Shown here piece by piece: positions 10,273-19,218 of a stretch of 64,000 nucleotides of DNA; position 1 is the stretch's first letter, and every line of letters starts with the position of its first letter. The stretch covers positions 7,420,032 to 7,484,031 of the forward strand of contig NC_043741.1 in assembly GCF_004337985.1 (NCBI RefSeq), read 5' to 3'. The notes under the pieces are model-generated. The model saw only the letters and a list, made by a program, of their open reading frames with translations, did not search any database and was not told where the DNA came from. Origin of the DNA: Pyricularia pennisetigena (Eukaryota > Ascomycota > Sordariomycetes > Magnaporthales > Pyriculariaceae). A program made the translations under genes and the position numbers.

Positions 10273-10539
10273 ACTTGCTGCCTTTTCACCCACAATTCAC
10301 GGCACAAGCCGTCAGACGAACCCTCCGTGCACCTTAGGCACGGGGTCGCGTCAGTGAACTATCCCCCTAAGCAGGACCGGGCCCGAACCCGGTCAGGCAC
10401 GATCCGCCTCTGCCCTCCTTGTTTTCCCCCTGTGTAAATAAAGAAGATAGAACGCGCGCCGAGATACCCCTCGGGAGGTTGCTAACGGCCGGCTAACAAG
10501 CCGGGCCGAGCCCGGCGTTAAATAATACTACTACTACTA
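10273..10539 (+). other. LINE 3' untranslated region and triplet tail
   Basis: A G+C-rich 3' leader follows ORF2 and contains a self-complementary GGCCGG/CCGGGCC-rich stretch near 10487-10515 that can fold into a hairpin. It ends in TACTACTACTAC (about 10525-10540) immediately before the right target duplication. No poly(A) tail is present. Confidence 0.8.
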
Positions 10540-10554
10540 CTAAAGATCCTGTTA
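10540..10554. repeat. Right target-site duplication of the LINE
   Basis: Exact second copy of the 15 bp sequence at 4549-4563. It marks the 3' boundary of the LINE, directly after the TAC triplets. Confidence 0.9.
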
Positions 10555-10597
10555 GCCATAAACTGATGGGTTTTTTTTACCGTCTTCCCGTTTTCAA

Positions 10598-10604
10598 TTT
10601 ATAA
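10598..10604 (-). promoter_or_regulatory. Displaced TATA-like box of the secreted-protein gene at 4218-4538
   Basis: On the minus strand this reads TATAAAT. If the LINE and one copy of the duplication are removed in thought, it lies about 70-75 bp upstream of the ATG at 4538, a typical TATA position. The link to that gene is inference. Confidence 0.4.
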
Positions 10605-10852
10605 CATAACAAAACAAGGAAGAAATTCAGGGTTATTTAAATTTCCAGGTGGTATCCCAACTTACTAAAACTGAAATGTAATGAGAAGGAACGTGAAAAC
10701 AAGTGTGGAATAACGATAATGTTGCAGAATGGCAGATTGAAAGCGAGGGAGTGGATGATAAAAGAGAGAGAGTAAGTTCCAAGACTCGCGAGAGAGACCG
10801 GTGCATTTATACCCGAATAATTGGCTTTGATAAACAGTTAACTAGTCTAGTT

Positions 10853-10944
10853 ATTAAGTAGATTAATTTTATACTAACACAAATTAAGTAATAAGATTAT
10901 TAAGTGCATTAATCCACGAATCATAAGCCCCGCGTCATTAAGTA
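10853..10944. promoter_or_regulatory. Cluster of four ATTAAGTR repeats
   Basis: ATTAAGTA occurs at 10853, 10883 and 10937 and ATTAAGTG at 10899, all in the same orientation within 92 bp. Before the LINE inserted, this block would have been about 320-415 bp upstream of the secreted-protein gene at 4218-4538. It could be a binding-site cluster, or chance in AT-rich DNA. Confidence 0.3.
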
Positions 10945-12099
10945 GCAGTTATACCTAACCACATTTTCCACATTATTACAATTATCATCAACGCTAGTGT
11001 AAGCAAAGCATGGAAGCTAATCTACTGGTACTTATGGACGAAAATTCTACTGCATGATTTTCTTTTATGCGTTATAACATCTTTAAACCATTTATAACGC
11101 CGTGCTAATATTAGAACTTTGCATGAACTTGATTTTGTTTCAGACACAGTAGATATAAAAGTGCATGTCAACAACATGGGGCGCCTGGGTCTGTTCCATT
11201 CCTGCTCCTATTGTCTGATGGGCTCAGTATATGCGAGAGCCGTGCAGAAGTAGGAGGTTCTGTATCCTAGTCTTTTCCGCTCTTTAGCGCAGCGGCTCAC
11301 CAGTCGAATGCGCCCAGTTGGCCCACTGTGACATTCCATGCGGCAAAATTGAAGGTTTTTGAAGAGGCATGTGGGGCAACTCCACCTATTGTTACTTCAA
11401 AGGTTGTATAAGCGTATGCCATAAGTTTGATGCCTCTAATATATTAGATTATCAACATGAACAAGTTGCATAAGCTACTCGACCAAGAATAAAGATAACT
11501 AGGAAAATTTAAAGTGTGATCAGGCCCAGTAAACATTTGGATCGTAAAATCATCAGACCCAAACCCTAACCGCTGAACAACGACTCACGAGGATAATACC
11601 TTTTAGCCAAGTCCCGTTAAAACATTATTAGGTATTCGTCCTTTTTTAAATCATACGTAATTTTTGGAATACCGCCCGAGCTTCTATCTTGAAAGGCTAA
11701 CTGGTTTTGGCTCAAACACGTCACCTTTTTCAATTAACGGTAAAAATAAGGTTTTCATGTCGTGACAGCGTTAAAGGTTTTATGATCAATATAAAAATGC
11801 TATTTTCCCGACGTTTTCCGGATTGTGAAAACTGGAACGGCGGCAATCGATACGTTCGCGCGAGTTCTTGTTTTTCTATGATGTCAGTTGATTATAAAAT
11901 CAAATCTAATAATTGATCCCTAATTGCTTTCATTACCCAAATTGGATCAGTGTTATGTCATGTCTTCACGGAACTTGGTTTGTTTCTTCTAGCAGGACCA
12001 TCAAAGGCATGCATTTTATACCGTTGAAGTAGTATAGAAAGAGAAGGAAGGCACTAATTCAAGTCAGGTCGATAATTGTATCATAGTTTGTTTAGGTCC
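10945..12099. other. Gene-free AT-rich spacer
   Basis: No supported gene. About 11600-11920 has the AT-rich, CG-retaining look of the relic at 3.1-3.9 kb and may be a further decayed repeat fragment. The rest has no recognisable structure. Confidence 0.4.
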
Positions 12100-13615
12100 C
12101 TAGGTGTGAATCGATACGTCCAACGGCGCCCTCTTCACGCCCAGGACCCTGTCCAGGAACTGATAGGTCTTTTGGTTGCACAGGGCCAAGGCACCCATTT
12201 TAGCCTGCAGGCTGCCCTGCCCCTCGCTCTCGGGCACCCAGATCTCCTTGTCCTTTGGGGCCACGGCCGTGAGGCCGTCGTAGCAACGCCGCGTGTGGCT
12301 GTCGGCGTCTAGGTAGAGTGACTTGCCGGCACCCGAGAGGAAGACGGGACATCGCACCTTGGCCAAGAATCCGTCTTGTTCGCTGCGGCTGTCACTTGTG
12401 CGGTCGGCCGAGAGGCGGAGGGATTGGTTGTTCTTGCCATTGGCATTGGCGGTGTCGCCGTCGCCGTCGCCGTCGCCGCTCAGGGTGTACTTTTTCATGT
12501 TTAGCAGTATCTGGGACGGGGATGAGAGACCAAACATGGTCCCGGTCACGGATATTTCCCATTTCATTTGAAACGACAGCCGGGAAACCAGAGCCATCAG
12601 CTTGTCGACAAAGCCGGAGCTGAGGATGCCCGACGTCCAGGCCGAGATGAAGAGCGGGGAGACGTGGGCGGTGCCAAAGTCCCACATATCGTAGAAAGGG
12701 TCCTATGAGGTTTTTTTTTTTTTTTTTTCTCTTGCGATTGAGAAAGAGTCATCCTCCCGATGCACGAATCAAGAAAACAAAAAAAGGAGTCCTCACAATG
12801 GAAACGCAAGCCTTCACCCTACGGTCAGAAGCGGCTCGCAGGGCGTAGTACCCTCCCATGGAAGCGCCAGAGACGGCGATGGAGTTCAGGTCGAGGTCCA
12901 AGCCGGGGTGCTGGGCACTGTAGGCCTCGAGGTGATCAATAACACAGCCGGTGACGGCCTCCCAGTCCGGGCGCATCTGCAACCCGTGCTTCCTCACGAC
13001 GATGCCCTGGCCCGGGCCGTCGAAGGTGAGCACGGCGTAGCCCAGCCCCGGCCCCGCCGCCGGGTTGAGGTAGTACAGCTCCTCCTGGCACGAGTCGGCG
13101 CCGCCCGTGTTGACGAGGACCGGGATCTTGGCGCGGCCCGGGATGCGTCGGCTCGGCGGGGGCAGGTACAGGTAAGCGGGCAGGACGTGCTCGCCGTACG
13201 GGATGGACAGGACGCGCACCTCGCCCTCCATCAGCGGCAGGGCCTGGCGGAACAGCCTGCACACCTTGTCGGCCACGGGCAGCGCGCGCGGGTCCTGCCG
13301 GACCAGGTCGCGGCCGCCCTCGACGCCCAGGCCCGACACGTACATGTAGCCGCTGGCGCGGGCGTAGTTGGAGGCCCGCAGGTAGCCCCTCAGCGCCGCG
13401 TCGCGGTCGCCGCGGTCGCGCGCGTCGTCGGCGAGCGCCTCGGCCCTCCACGACTGCCTGCGCCACGCCTCCTCCCAGGACGAAGGGTCATCCGAGCGGA
13501 TCTGCCCCACGGCCTCGAGCACCTCGGCCACGTCGGCGCCGCCGTAGCACGTCGTGCCCAGGATGCGGATCGTCTCGAAGTCGAAGAAGCCGCTGCGAGG
13601 GAAGAGTTTATGCAT
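12100..13615 (-). CDS. Alpha/beta hydrolase of the FUS2/Ayg1 type (two exons)
   Basis: Exon 1 is 13615-12797 and exon 2 is 12702-12100; the 94 bp intron (donor GTGAGG, acceptor CTCATAG, phase 0) holds a long A run. The product is 473 residues. It has a helical N-terminal cap followed by the hydrolase core: a VLVNTGG strand, FDGPGQG near 207 and the nucleophile elbow GASMGGYY with Ser252. Exon 2 continues with DPFYDMWD and ends with EGQGSLQAKMGA. The catalytic Asp and His could not be assigned with certainty; the usual C-terminal His position reads EGQGSLQAK. This architecture matches fungal hydrolases such as Ayg1, Fus2 and the cytochalasan-pathway hydrolases, which act on polyketide or polyketide-peptide intermediates. 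Its place between the megasynthase and the regulator supports a biosynthetic role. The start is the first ATG (MHKLF); the frame also opens four codons earlier with GTG. Confidence 0.85.
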
Positions 13616-14391
13616 TTTGGGAGACACTGAACAACAACAAGGACAAATGTTTTGATTAGTGAATTACTGGCAGGTAAGAGCAATTTTGCTGACGTTTTTT
13701 CTTTTTTTCTTTTCTTCTTTTTTTTTATCATCCAACGCCGGTCAACATGGCAATATTTGCATTTACTGATGTCTTCTCTTTTAGCAAGACTGGAATTGGT
13801 CATAGTGGAAACCTCCGACCCCCTTCTTCGTAAATTTACTAACGCACACTACCCTTATGCTGACATGCAGCGTGCATCACGGAAGCACTTGCCCCAAGTT
13901 CAGCATAGCAGGTCGGAATGCCAAGGGATTCGGCGTATCGAACCCGAACAAAACGAAGTGGTGTGTGGTTCGGGTCGGAGCGGGTCCCACGGTACCCCAC
14001 CAACCTTCTGCACTGTGGGGCCCAAATTTACCTTCGGTACGAACCGCAGACGCTAGAGGGTTGTGGATACTCACCCCTGTCTAGTGTTACGGGGCTGAAC
14101 AGAAGAGAAACAAAAGTACATGGCAGCTTTACACTCCAACGGGCTCTGCTAAAGCCGGTGGTAAATGTGAACAACCAGAGTCTGTGTAGATGGAAACTGT
14201 GGTTGTAATATGCTGTCTATAAGACTCTAGCAAACCAAGGAGGTCACAGTTAAAGACTTAACGTAGAGGGTCATGAAACAGGCACCCGACGAGACTTGAT
14301 CCACACGGCACAGAGTCTTGAGTCCCTAGACTAGATAAGTCATCCTTTCCTTGCCTATAAACCTAGGCCAAGACATAACGCTTACTTCCTT
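13616..14391. other. Spacer between hydrolase start and regulator stop
   Basis: Both flanking genes run on the minus strand, so this holds the promoter of the hydrolase and the 3' end of the regulator. A pyrimidine-rich run lies at about 13697-13728. No gene is supported. Confidence 0.4.
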
Positions 14392-16293
14392 TTACGCTTG
14401 TGTTTTGCCGTTGTAGTCTCTCCAGTAACTCCTGAGAAATTTCCTAATGTTTGTTATAGTGCGTATAATCTCCACCCTTCTGCCTCCGCGTAAATCACCA
14501 AAGTCTTCGTCTGCCCCGTTCCCGCCACTGCCGCCCCTGCTGGTGGCGTTGGTGAACCAGCTATCCAGCACAGCGGCCGCAGACTTGGGGTCGAGGATCC
14601 GGCGCTCGTCGCTACTGGAACTTGAAGAACCAGCGCCGCCGCCGCCGCCACCGCCGTCGGCACCTCGAGATGATGGCTCGTCTCGGTGAGAGCCGCCCAG
14701 CCCGCCTTTCCCCATCTCCGAGACGACTTGGACTCCCAGAACCCCCTCGATCCGCTGCATCAGCTGCCAACCGACGTGGATTACAACCTCGATCTGCATG
14801 TCTGGGTGGTCGTCCATCCCGAAACCCCCAATCCTGACCCCGTGGACTATGGCCGGCAGGGACTGCAGGCCCTGCAGGCGGTCCTGTGACGACAGGAGCT
14901 CGTGTATTCCGGACAGCACCAGCTCGTACCCCTTGAGGAGCCACGTGTAGCAGGTGAGTATCGTCAGCGTCGTGGGCATGTCGAGCGGCTGAGGCGCTGC
15001 GCCATCCGTCGGTTCCGCCGCATTCATGCCTCGGTTGCGACTATTATGATGATGATCATGATGATGGTGATGATGATGGGTGTTTTCCGCGGACGATCCC
15101 CCGGGCACATGATCGACTGCCATCCCGATCGGGTGCATCTGCATCTGGCTGTCCCCAGTCAACCCGATAAACTCGGATTCGTCGCACAGGTCAGAATATG
15201 AACACTCGGAGCCCGAGGAAAAGTTGTCAAAGGGCGATGCCGGACGCAGGCGCTCGATGGTCTTTAGAAAGATCTGTAAGCCGTCGAAGAGCTTGCCGAT
15301 GGTGCTGCTCAGGTTGCTATGGTTGTCATCGGCCATCGTGGACCAGTCGCCGGTACCACATTTGCCAAAATCCATAAGAAACTTGGAGCTCAGCTGCGAA
15401 AGGAGATGCAGGCAGTTTTCCGGGGCGTTGACCGACGAACGACCGCTCACGGACTGGTAGCGTTGCTGTTGGTTACCTACCTGTTGGTCACGCAAACCCT
15501 GGCCGGCCACCCCGCCGCTGTTCATGTTGCCGCCCGTCGAAGCATTGAAGTAGCTCGAAGGTGTGAGCGGCTCGGCCTGCGAGTACTGTAAAATGTGGTT
15601 TGGGTGTGCCAAAGTCGCAGTGGTGGTGGCCGTAGTAGTGACAGCCCCCGCGGCGTCGTCGAGCACTGGGCTGGAGAGCGGGCAGAAACTTCGGCCATCC
15701 AAGTCGAGCCCTTTTTCTACCAGGTCAAAGGTCGTAGCGGCGTCGGAAGGGGCGCGGCTCGATCTCTGCGAGGTCCGCTCGCTGACGGGCAGCGCAGCGA
15801 GCGTGGCCTCGGGCCCAACCTCCAAACCATCCGCAGTGTGATCGCGCCGCACCTCTCCGCGGCTGCTCGATATCTTTGGAAACTCCAGCTGTGATCTGGA
15901 AAACGTCGGGGTAGCAAACATGTGCCAAGGGGCCAGCGGCTCCTTGTCATCCGGCCTGCGGGAGCCGCTGCTGCCCCAGCTCTTGGTGTGACGGTGAGGC
16001 GCTGGCTGCGCGGAGGATATGCCCATGGACGATTCACTGGCAGGGGTGTGTTGTTGAAACGGCGCCGAATGACCAGACGGCTTTGACGCGTGATGCGCCG
16101 CCGGGTGATGGCTCTCTCCTGAGGGCTTTCCGCCGAGCTGTGCAGTGTGAACACATTCGGTGCCGGCCTTGACGCATCGCTTGCATGGAAGCAGGATACC
16201 TGCATTGTTTGTGCCAGGATCGAGCCTCACACAACGAAGCTTATGGCCTCTGCAACGGTCACAGGCACTTCTTCGGGGGTTAAACCTATGCAT
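14392..16293 (-). CDS. Zn2Cys6 (AflR-like) transcription factor, probable cluster regulator
   Basis: A single exon of 633 residues. The N-terminal zinc cluster has Cys11, 14, 21, 37, 40 and 47, that is CX2CX6CX15CX2CX6C. The 15-residue loop between Cys21 and Cys37 is longer than in AflR or Gal4. A low-complexity region follows. From about 290 on there are helical AflR-like segments (NCLHLLSQLSSKFL, later LTCYTWLLKGYELVLSGIHELL and VIHVGWQLMQRIEGVL) interrupted by a His run near 405 and Gly/Ser runs near 560. The C-terminus ends with a basic helix of the type RTITNIRKFLRSYWRDY. Zinc-cluster proteins bind DNA in the nucleus, and this type commonly controls the neighbouring metabolite cluster. 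It is divergent from the acyltransferase at 17576, so the shared upstream region may carry its binding sites. Confidence 0.9.
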   Translation of the reverse strand: MHRFNPRRSACDRCRGHKLRCVRLDPGTNNAGILLPCKRCVKAGTECVHTAQLGGKPSGESHHPAAHHASKPSGHSAPFQQHTPASESSMGISSAQPAPHRHTKSWGSSGSRRPDDKEPLAPWHMFATPTFSRSQLEFPKISSSRGEVRRDHTADGLEVGPEATLAALPVSERTSQRSSRAPSDAATTFDLVEKGLDLDGRSFCPLSSPVLDDAAGAVTTTATTTATLAHPNHILQYSQAEPLTPSSYFNASTGGNMNSGGVAGQGLRDQQVGNQQQRYQSVSGRSSVNAPENCLHLLSQLSSKFLMDFGKCGTGDWSTMADDNHSNLSSTIGKLFDGLQIFLKTIERLRPASPFDNFSSGSECSYSDLCDESEFIGLTGDSQMQMHPIGMAVDHVPGGSSAENTHHHHHHHDHHHNSRNRGMNAAEPTDGAAPQPLDMPTTLTILTCYTWLLKGYELVLSGIHELLSSQDRLQGLQSLPAIVHGVRIGGFGMDDHPDMQIEVVIHVGWQLMQRIEGVLGVQVVSEMGKGGLGGSHRDEPSSRGADGGGGGGGAGSSSSSSDERRILDPKSAAAVLDSWFTNATSRGGSGGNGADEDFGDLRGGRRVEIIRTITNIRKFLRSYWRDYNGKTQA

Positions 16294-17575
16294 TGCAACT
16301 GTATGTAGGGCAAGGATATTAATTTTCTTTTTGACAGAAGAAGCGAAATTATGGATATATTAAAGACTAGTTACAGAAGGGCAAAATATCCTCTTTATGA
16401 ACCCCTGTCTTGAGTCTCGCCGTTGCTTTTGTTTTGAAAGCTTTCGTCGCTACCGGATTACCAAGCCTGCACTGCAGTCCAGATGCCAGCTGAGAAGCAG
16501 AAAAAGACGTGGAATATGTGCTCTCTTCAACCAAAGCGTCGTATTGCATAACGTACTTTATCAATATGCGNNNNNNNNNNNNNNNNNNNNNNNNNNNNNN
16601 NNNNNNNTTATCAGTATGTGGGCGCACTGTACGCATTCGTTCAAGCACGTCGTTGGATGATTCGACACTAATTAATGTACGCAAATACGGGCGATCACTA
16701 AGGCTAGCATTGGCATTATACCGCTGGCACGGGCCGCTACCCTGCAAATCGTTCCAGTAGAAGCTCAACCCTTCTCACCGGCCACCCGAGCCGGTCCAAG
16801 AGGGTGGGCAGCCCCCACCCTCCCACATGAGCTGACGTGGGATTATGTGAGATTGCGTGATATTGTTCCATGTCTGCATAATGGCAGAATGTCACGGCAT
16901 ATATTATACATGATATCTGGTTGAGATAAGGCATGCTTGCTGGATCAATCGCTGTATTGACGAACAAACCAAAGGGCAGCGAGTAGTAAATCCACCTATC
17001 TTGGATCCGCGCCCATACTAGTTATATTTTATTCTTTACTCGCAAGCCGTAACCAAAGCCTCAGAAGAGGAAGGTCGCATTGTGGTTAAGCCACTGTGGA
17101 TTATACGTCCTTCACAAGGTTGTGAAACGTAATAACTCTATGATACCCATGCCTCAACGGCGCAAATTCCAGGTCGCTCCGGTACGGTACTTTGGCTGGC
17201 CCCGGCTCGTTTCAGCCGACAGACAGTTCGCTTGAACGGCACCAATTGCTGCTTTCGAAGGCCGGCCCAGAACCCGTCGCACTGCAGCAGCGCCAAGGAA
17301 AAACCTGGCCCTGAAGGTTGGGCGGGTTCGGTTAAGCCACGAGTGTATGCTGTCATTTATAGTAGTCGTGTTTTTATTCAAGTTTTCTTTCCCTCTCTCG
17401 TTGTGCACGTCCTGCATGTCATGAATAATATCCTTTCTTTTTGCAAGTGAGAATTTGTATTTCCATTCCTGGCTTTATTTTTTAATAACAAAAAAAAAAA
17501 AAAAAAAAAGCCAATATTCTCTCCCTCCCCCATTTTCTTGCTTTTCTTCCTTCGCCCAGCTTCCAGTCTCGCAGA
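16294..17575. other. Divergent promoter region between regulator and acyltransferase, with an assembly gap
   Basis: The two flanking genes point away from each other, so both promoters lie here. It contains a 37-base N gap (16571-16607) and a T/A-rich block near 17488-17510. I could not recognise a repeated CGG-type half-site set. No gene is supported. Confidence 0.5.
16571..16607. other. Run of 37 N (assembly gap)
   Basis: Undetermined bases. Any frame reported across it is not reliable. Confidence 0.99.
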
Positions 17576-19218
17576 ATGGAATTTCTTCGCCGTCTCTTTT
17601 GGGCAAAGACCTCTCCAACCTGGGAGACCGATGAAGTCTTCCCACTCACTCTCATTGATAACCTCGCAGCAGCACGTAACGTCGTTCTAAGCGAGAGCCT
17701 TCGGTTCGACCAAGCACTGGACGCCACCATATTAAGCGCCGGCTTGACGGAGTTGATCCATAAGAATGGCGATTGGAGGAAGCTGGGTGGTCGGCTTCGG
17801 TTGCGAGTAGGTTCGCATGGCGGTCATACACACCTTTTCTTTTCTTTTCTTTTTTTGCCGATCTTGCCCATTTTTTCTTTTACCATTACCCCAGAAACAC
17901 GCAAAAGCTGTTGCTAATCGCTGCGATGTCGCCAAGCAAGCCCGATGGATCTCTCGAGATACACGTGCCAAGAGAGTTCACAGAGGAGCGTCCTGCTTTT
18001 CACTTCACTAGCCAGACATTCGATATCGCCATTGAGGAACACGCTCTTGACAGTCAATTGCCCAAGCTGACTGATGGTCCTTCGTTACAACCCGGGCCAG
18101 CCAGCTTCGACCGATTGAACCCTATCCCAGACAAACCCAGCAAGTTGGACGACTACATTTACAGCGACCGCCCGATCCTCAGGCTGCACGTCACGTCTTT
18201 CACCAACTCATCCATCGTCACTCTCATCTGGTCGCACGTCGTCTTTGGCGGTGGCGGGATGAAGCAGCTCATCGCAGCCTGGTCAAAAGTGCTGCACGGC
18301 CGCCAGGAGGTGCCGCCACTGCTGGGCGCTCACAAAGACGTCCTAGCTCACGTCGGGACCAACGCCGACGCGGCAGCACCGTTCCTCCTCGGTCCGAGCG
18401 AGATCAAACGTTGGGGTTTGGTCAAGCTGGTTTTTGGTCTTTTGTGGGAGCTGTGGCGACATCCTACAGTAGAGACTCGGGCTATGTATTTACCCAGAGG
18501 ATTTGTCTCACAGCTAAGGCAGGCATGTCTGCGGGAGCTCCGAGCCGTCTACAGACAAGATCCGGCCGCGTTCATCAGCGAGGGCGACGTCCTGGAGGCC
18601 TGGTGCTCGCGGTTCGTGGCCCGAGCACGTGGCGATGAGAAACCCGTCCTCATAATGAACGCCATCGACGTCAGAGATCGACTGACTGCGCCCTGGGGCG
18701 TCGGGGGAGTATACGTGCAGAACACGGCCGTCTGCACATGGACCTCGGTGACGGCCGAAGGCTTGTTGAGGCGACCCCTTGGCGAGCTAGCGTACACGAT
18801 ACGGCGCAGCATTCAGGAGTTGGCCACGGACGAGCAGCTCCGCGCCCAGCTGCGCATCTTCCGATCGCTGGGACACACAAAGATGATTCCGCTCTTTGGA
18901 GACCCGGGCTCTCGCGTCATGAACTTTTCCAATTTCACAAAGTTTGACCTTTTTGAAGTTGCCGACCTCGGCCCGGCTGTGATTTCACCGTCGTCGCCGA
19001 CCAGGTCCGACGCCTCTGCCTGTCCTACAGGGAAGCCGGTTTATATGCACTGCGGAGCTGTGGGCGACAGCTGGACGCTCAGAAATTGTTTCAACATCAC
19101 TGGAAAGGATTGGGATGGCAGCTACTGGATCACCGCCCATCTTTATCCCGAGGACTGGGCCAAGCTGGAGGAGTACATGCAGCAGACCCAGCAGCGCATC
19201 GGCGAGCAGATGGCATGA
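17576..19218 (+). CDS. HXXXD-type (trichothecene acetyltransferase-like) acyltransferase with altered motif, two exons
   Basis: Exon 1 is 17576-17806 and exon 2 is 17941-19218, giving 502 residues. The donor is GTAGGT; the acceptor AAG at 17940 is chosen because it keeps phase 0, lies about 20 bp after a CTAAT branch-like site and joins LRLR directly to PDGSLEIHVP as in the family. The N-terminus (FPLTLIDNL...KNGDWRKLGGRL) and the RPAFHF segment are typical of fungal acyltransferases that move an acetyl or acyl group from CoA to an alcohol. The expected HXXXD motif reads HVVFG (His176 to Gly180), so the structural Asp is lost. The second motif region near 385-400 (KFDLFEVADLGPA) is also a loose match to DFGWG. 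It may be divergent or of low activity. Position beside the regulator suggests it acylates the cluster product, as acetyltransferases do in cytochalasan pathways. Confidence 0.8.

Larger units (their letters stand above)
4564..10539 (+). mobile_element. Full-length, apparently intact Tad-clade LINE (non-LTR retrotransposon)
   Basis: The 5,976 bp element lies between two perfect 15 bp target-site duplications. Layout: a 112 bp 5' leader (4564-4675), ORF1 (570 aa), ORF2 (1,295 aa, endonuclease-reverse transcriptase-RNase H-zinc knuckle), a 3' leader of about 250 bp and a terminal run of TAC/ACT triplets instead of poly(A). Both frames are free of stops and frameshifts, and the duplications are identical, so insertion is recent and the copy may still be competent. 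An ORF1 with zinc knuckles plus an RNase H domain in ORF2 fits the Tad1 clade of fungal LINEs. Its G+C-rich, undamaged coding sequence contrasts sharply with the decayed Gypsy element in the same window. Confidence 0.95.

Noticed and set aside
12908..13630. A 240-codon frame on the plus strand
   Set aside because: It is the G+C-rich shadow of the hydrolase exon on the minus strand, has no domain and is low in complexity (Arg/Ala/Val rich).
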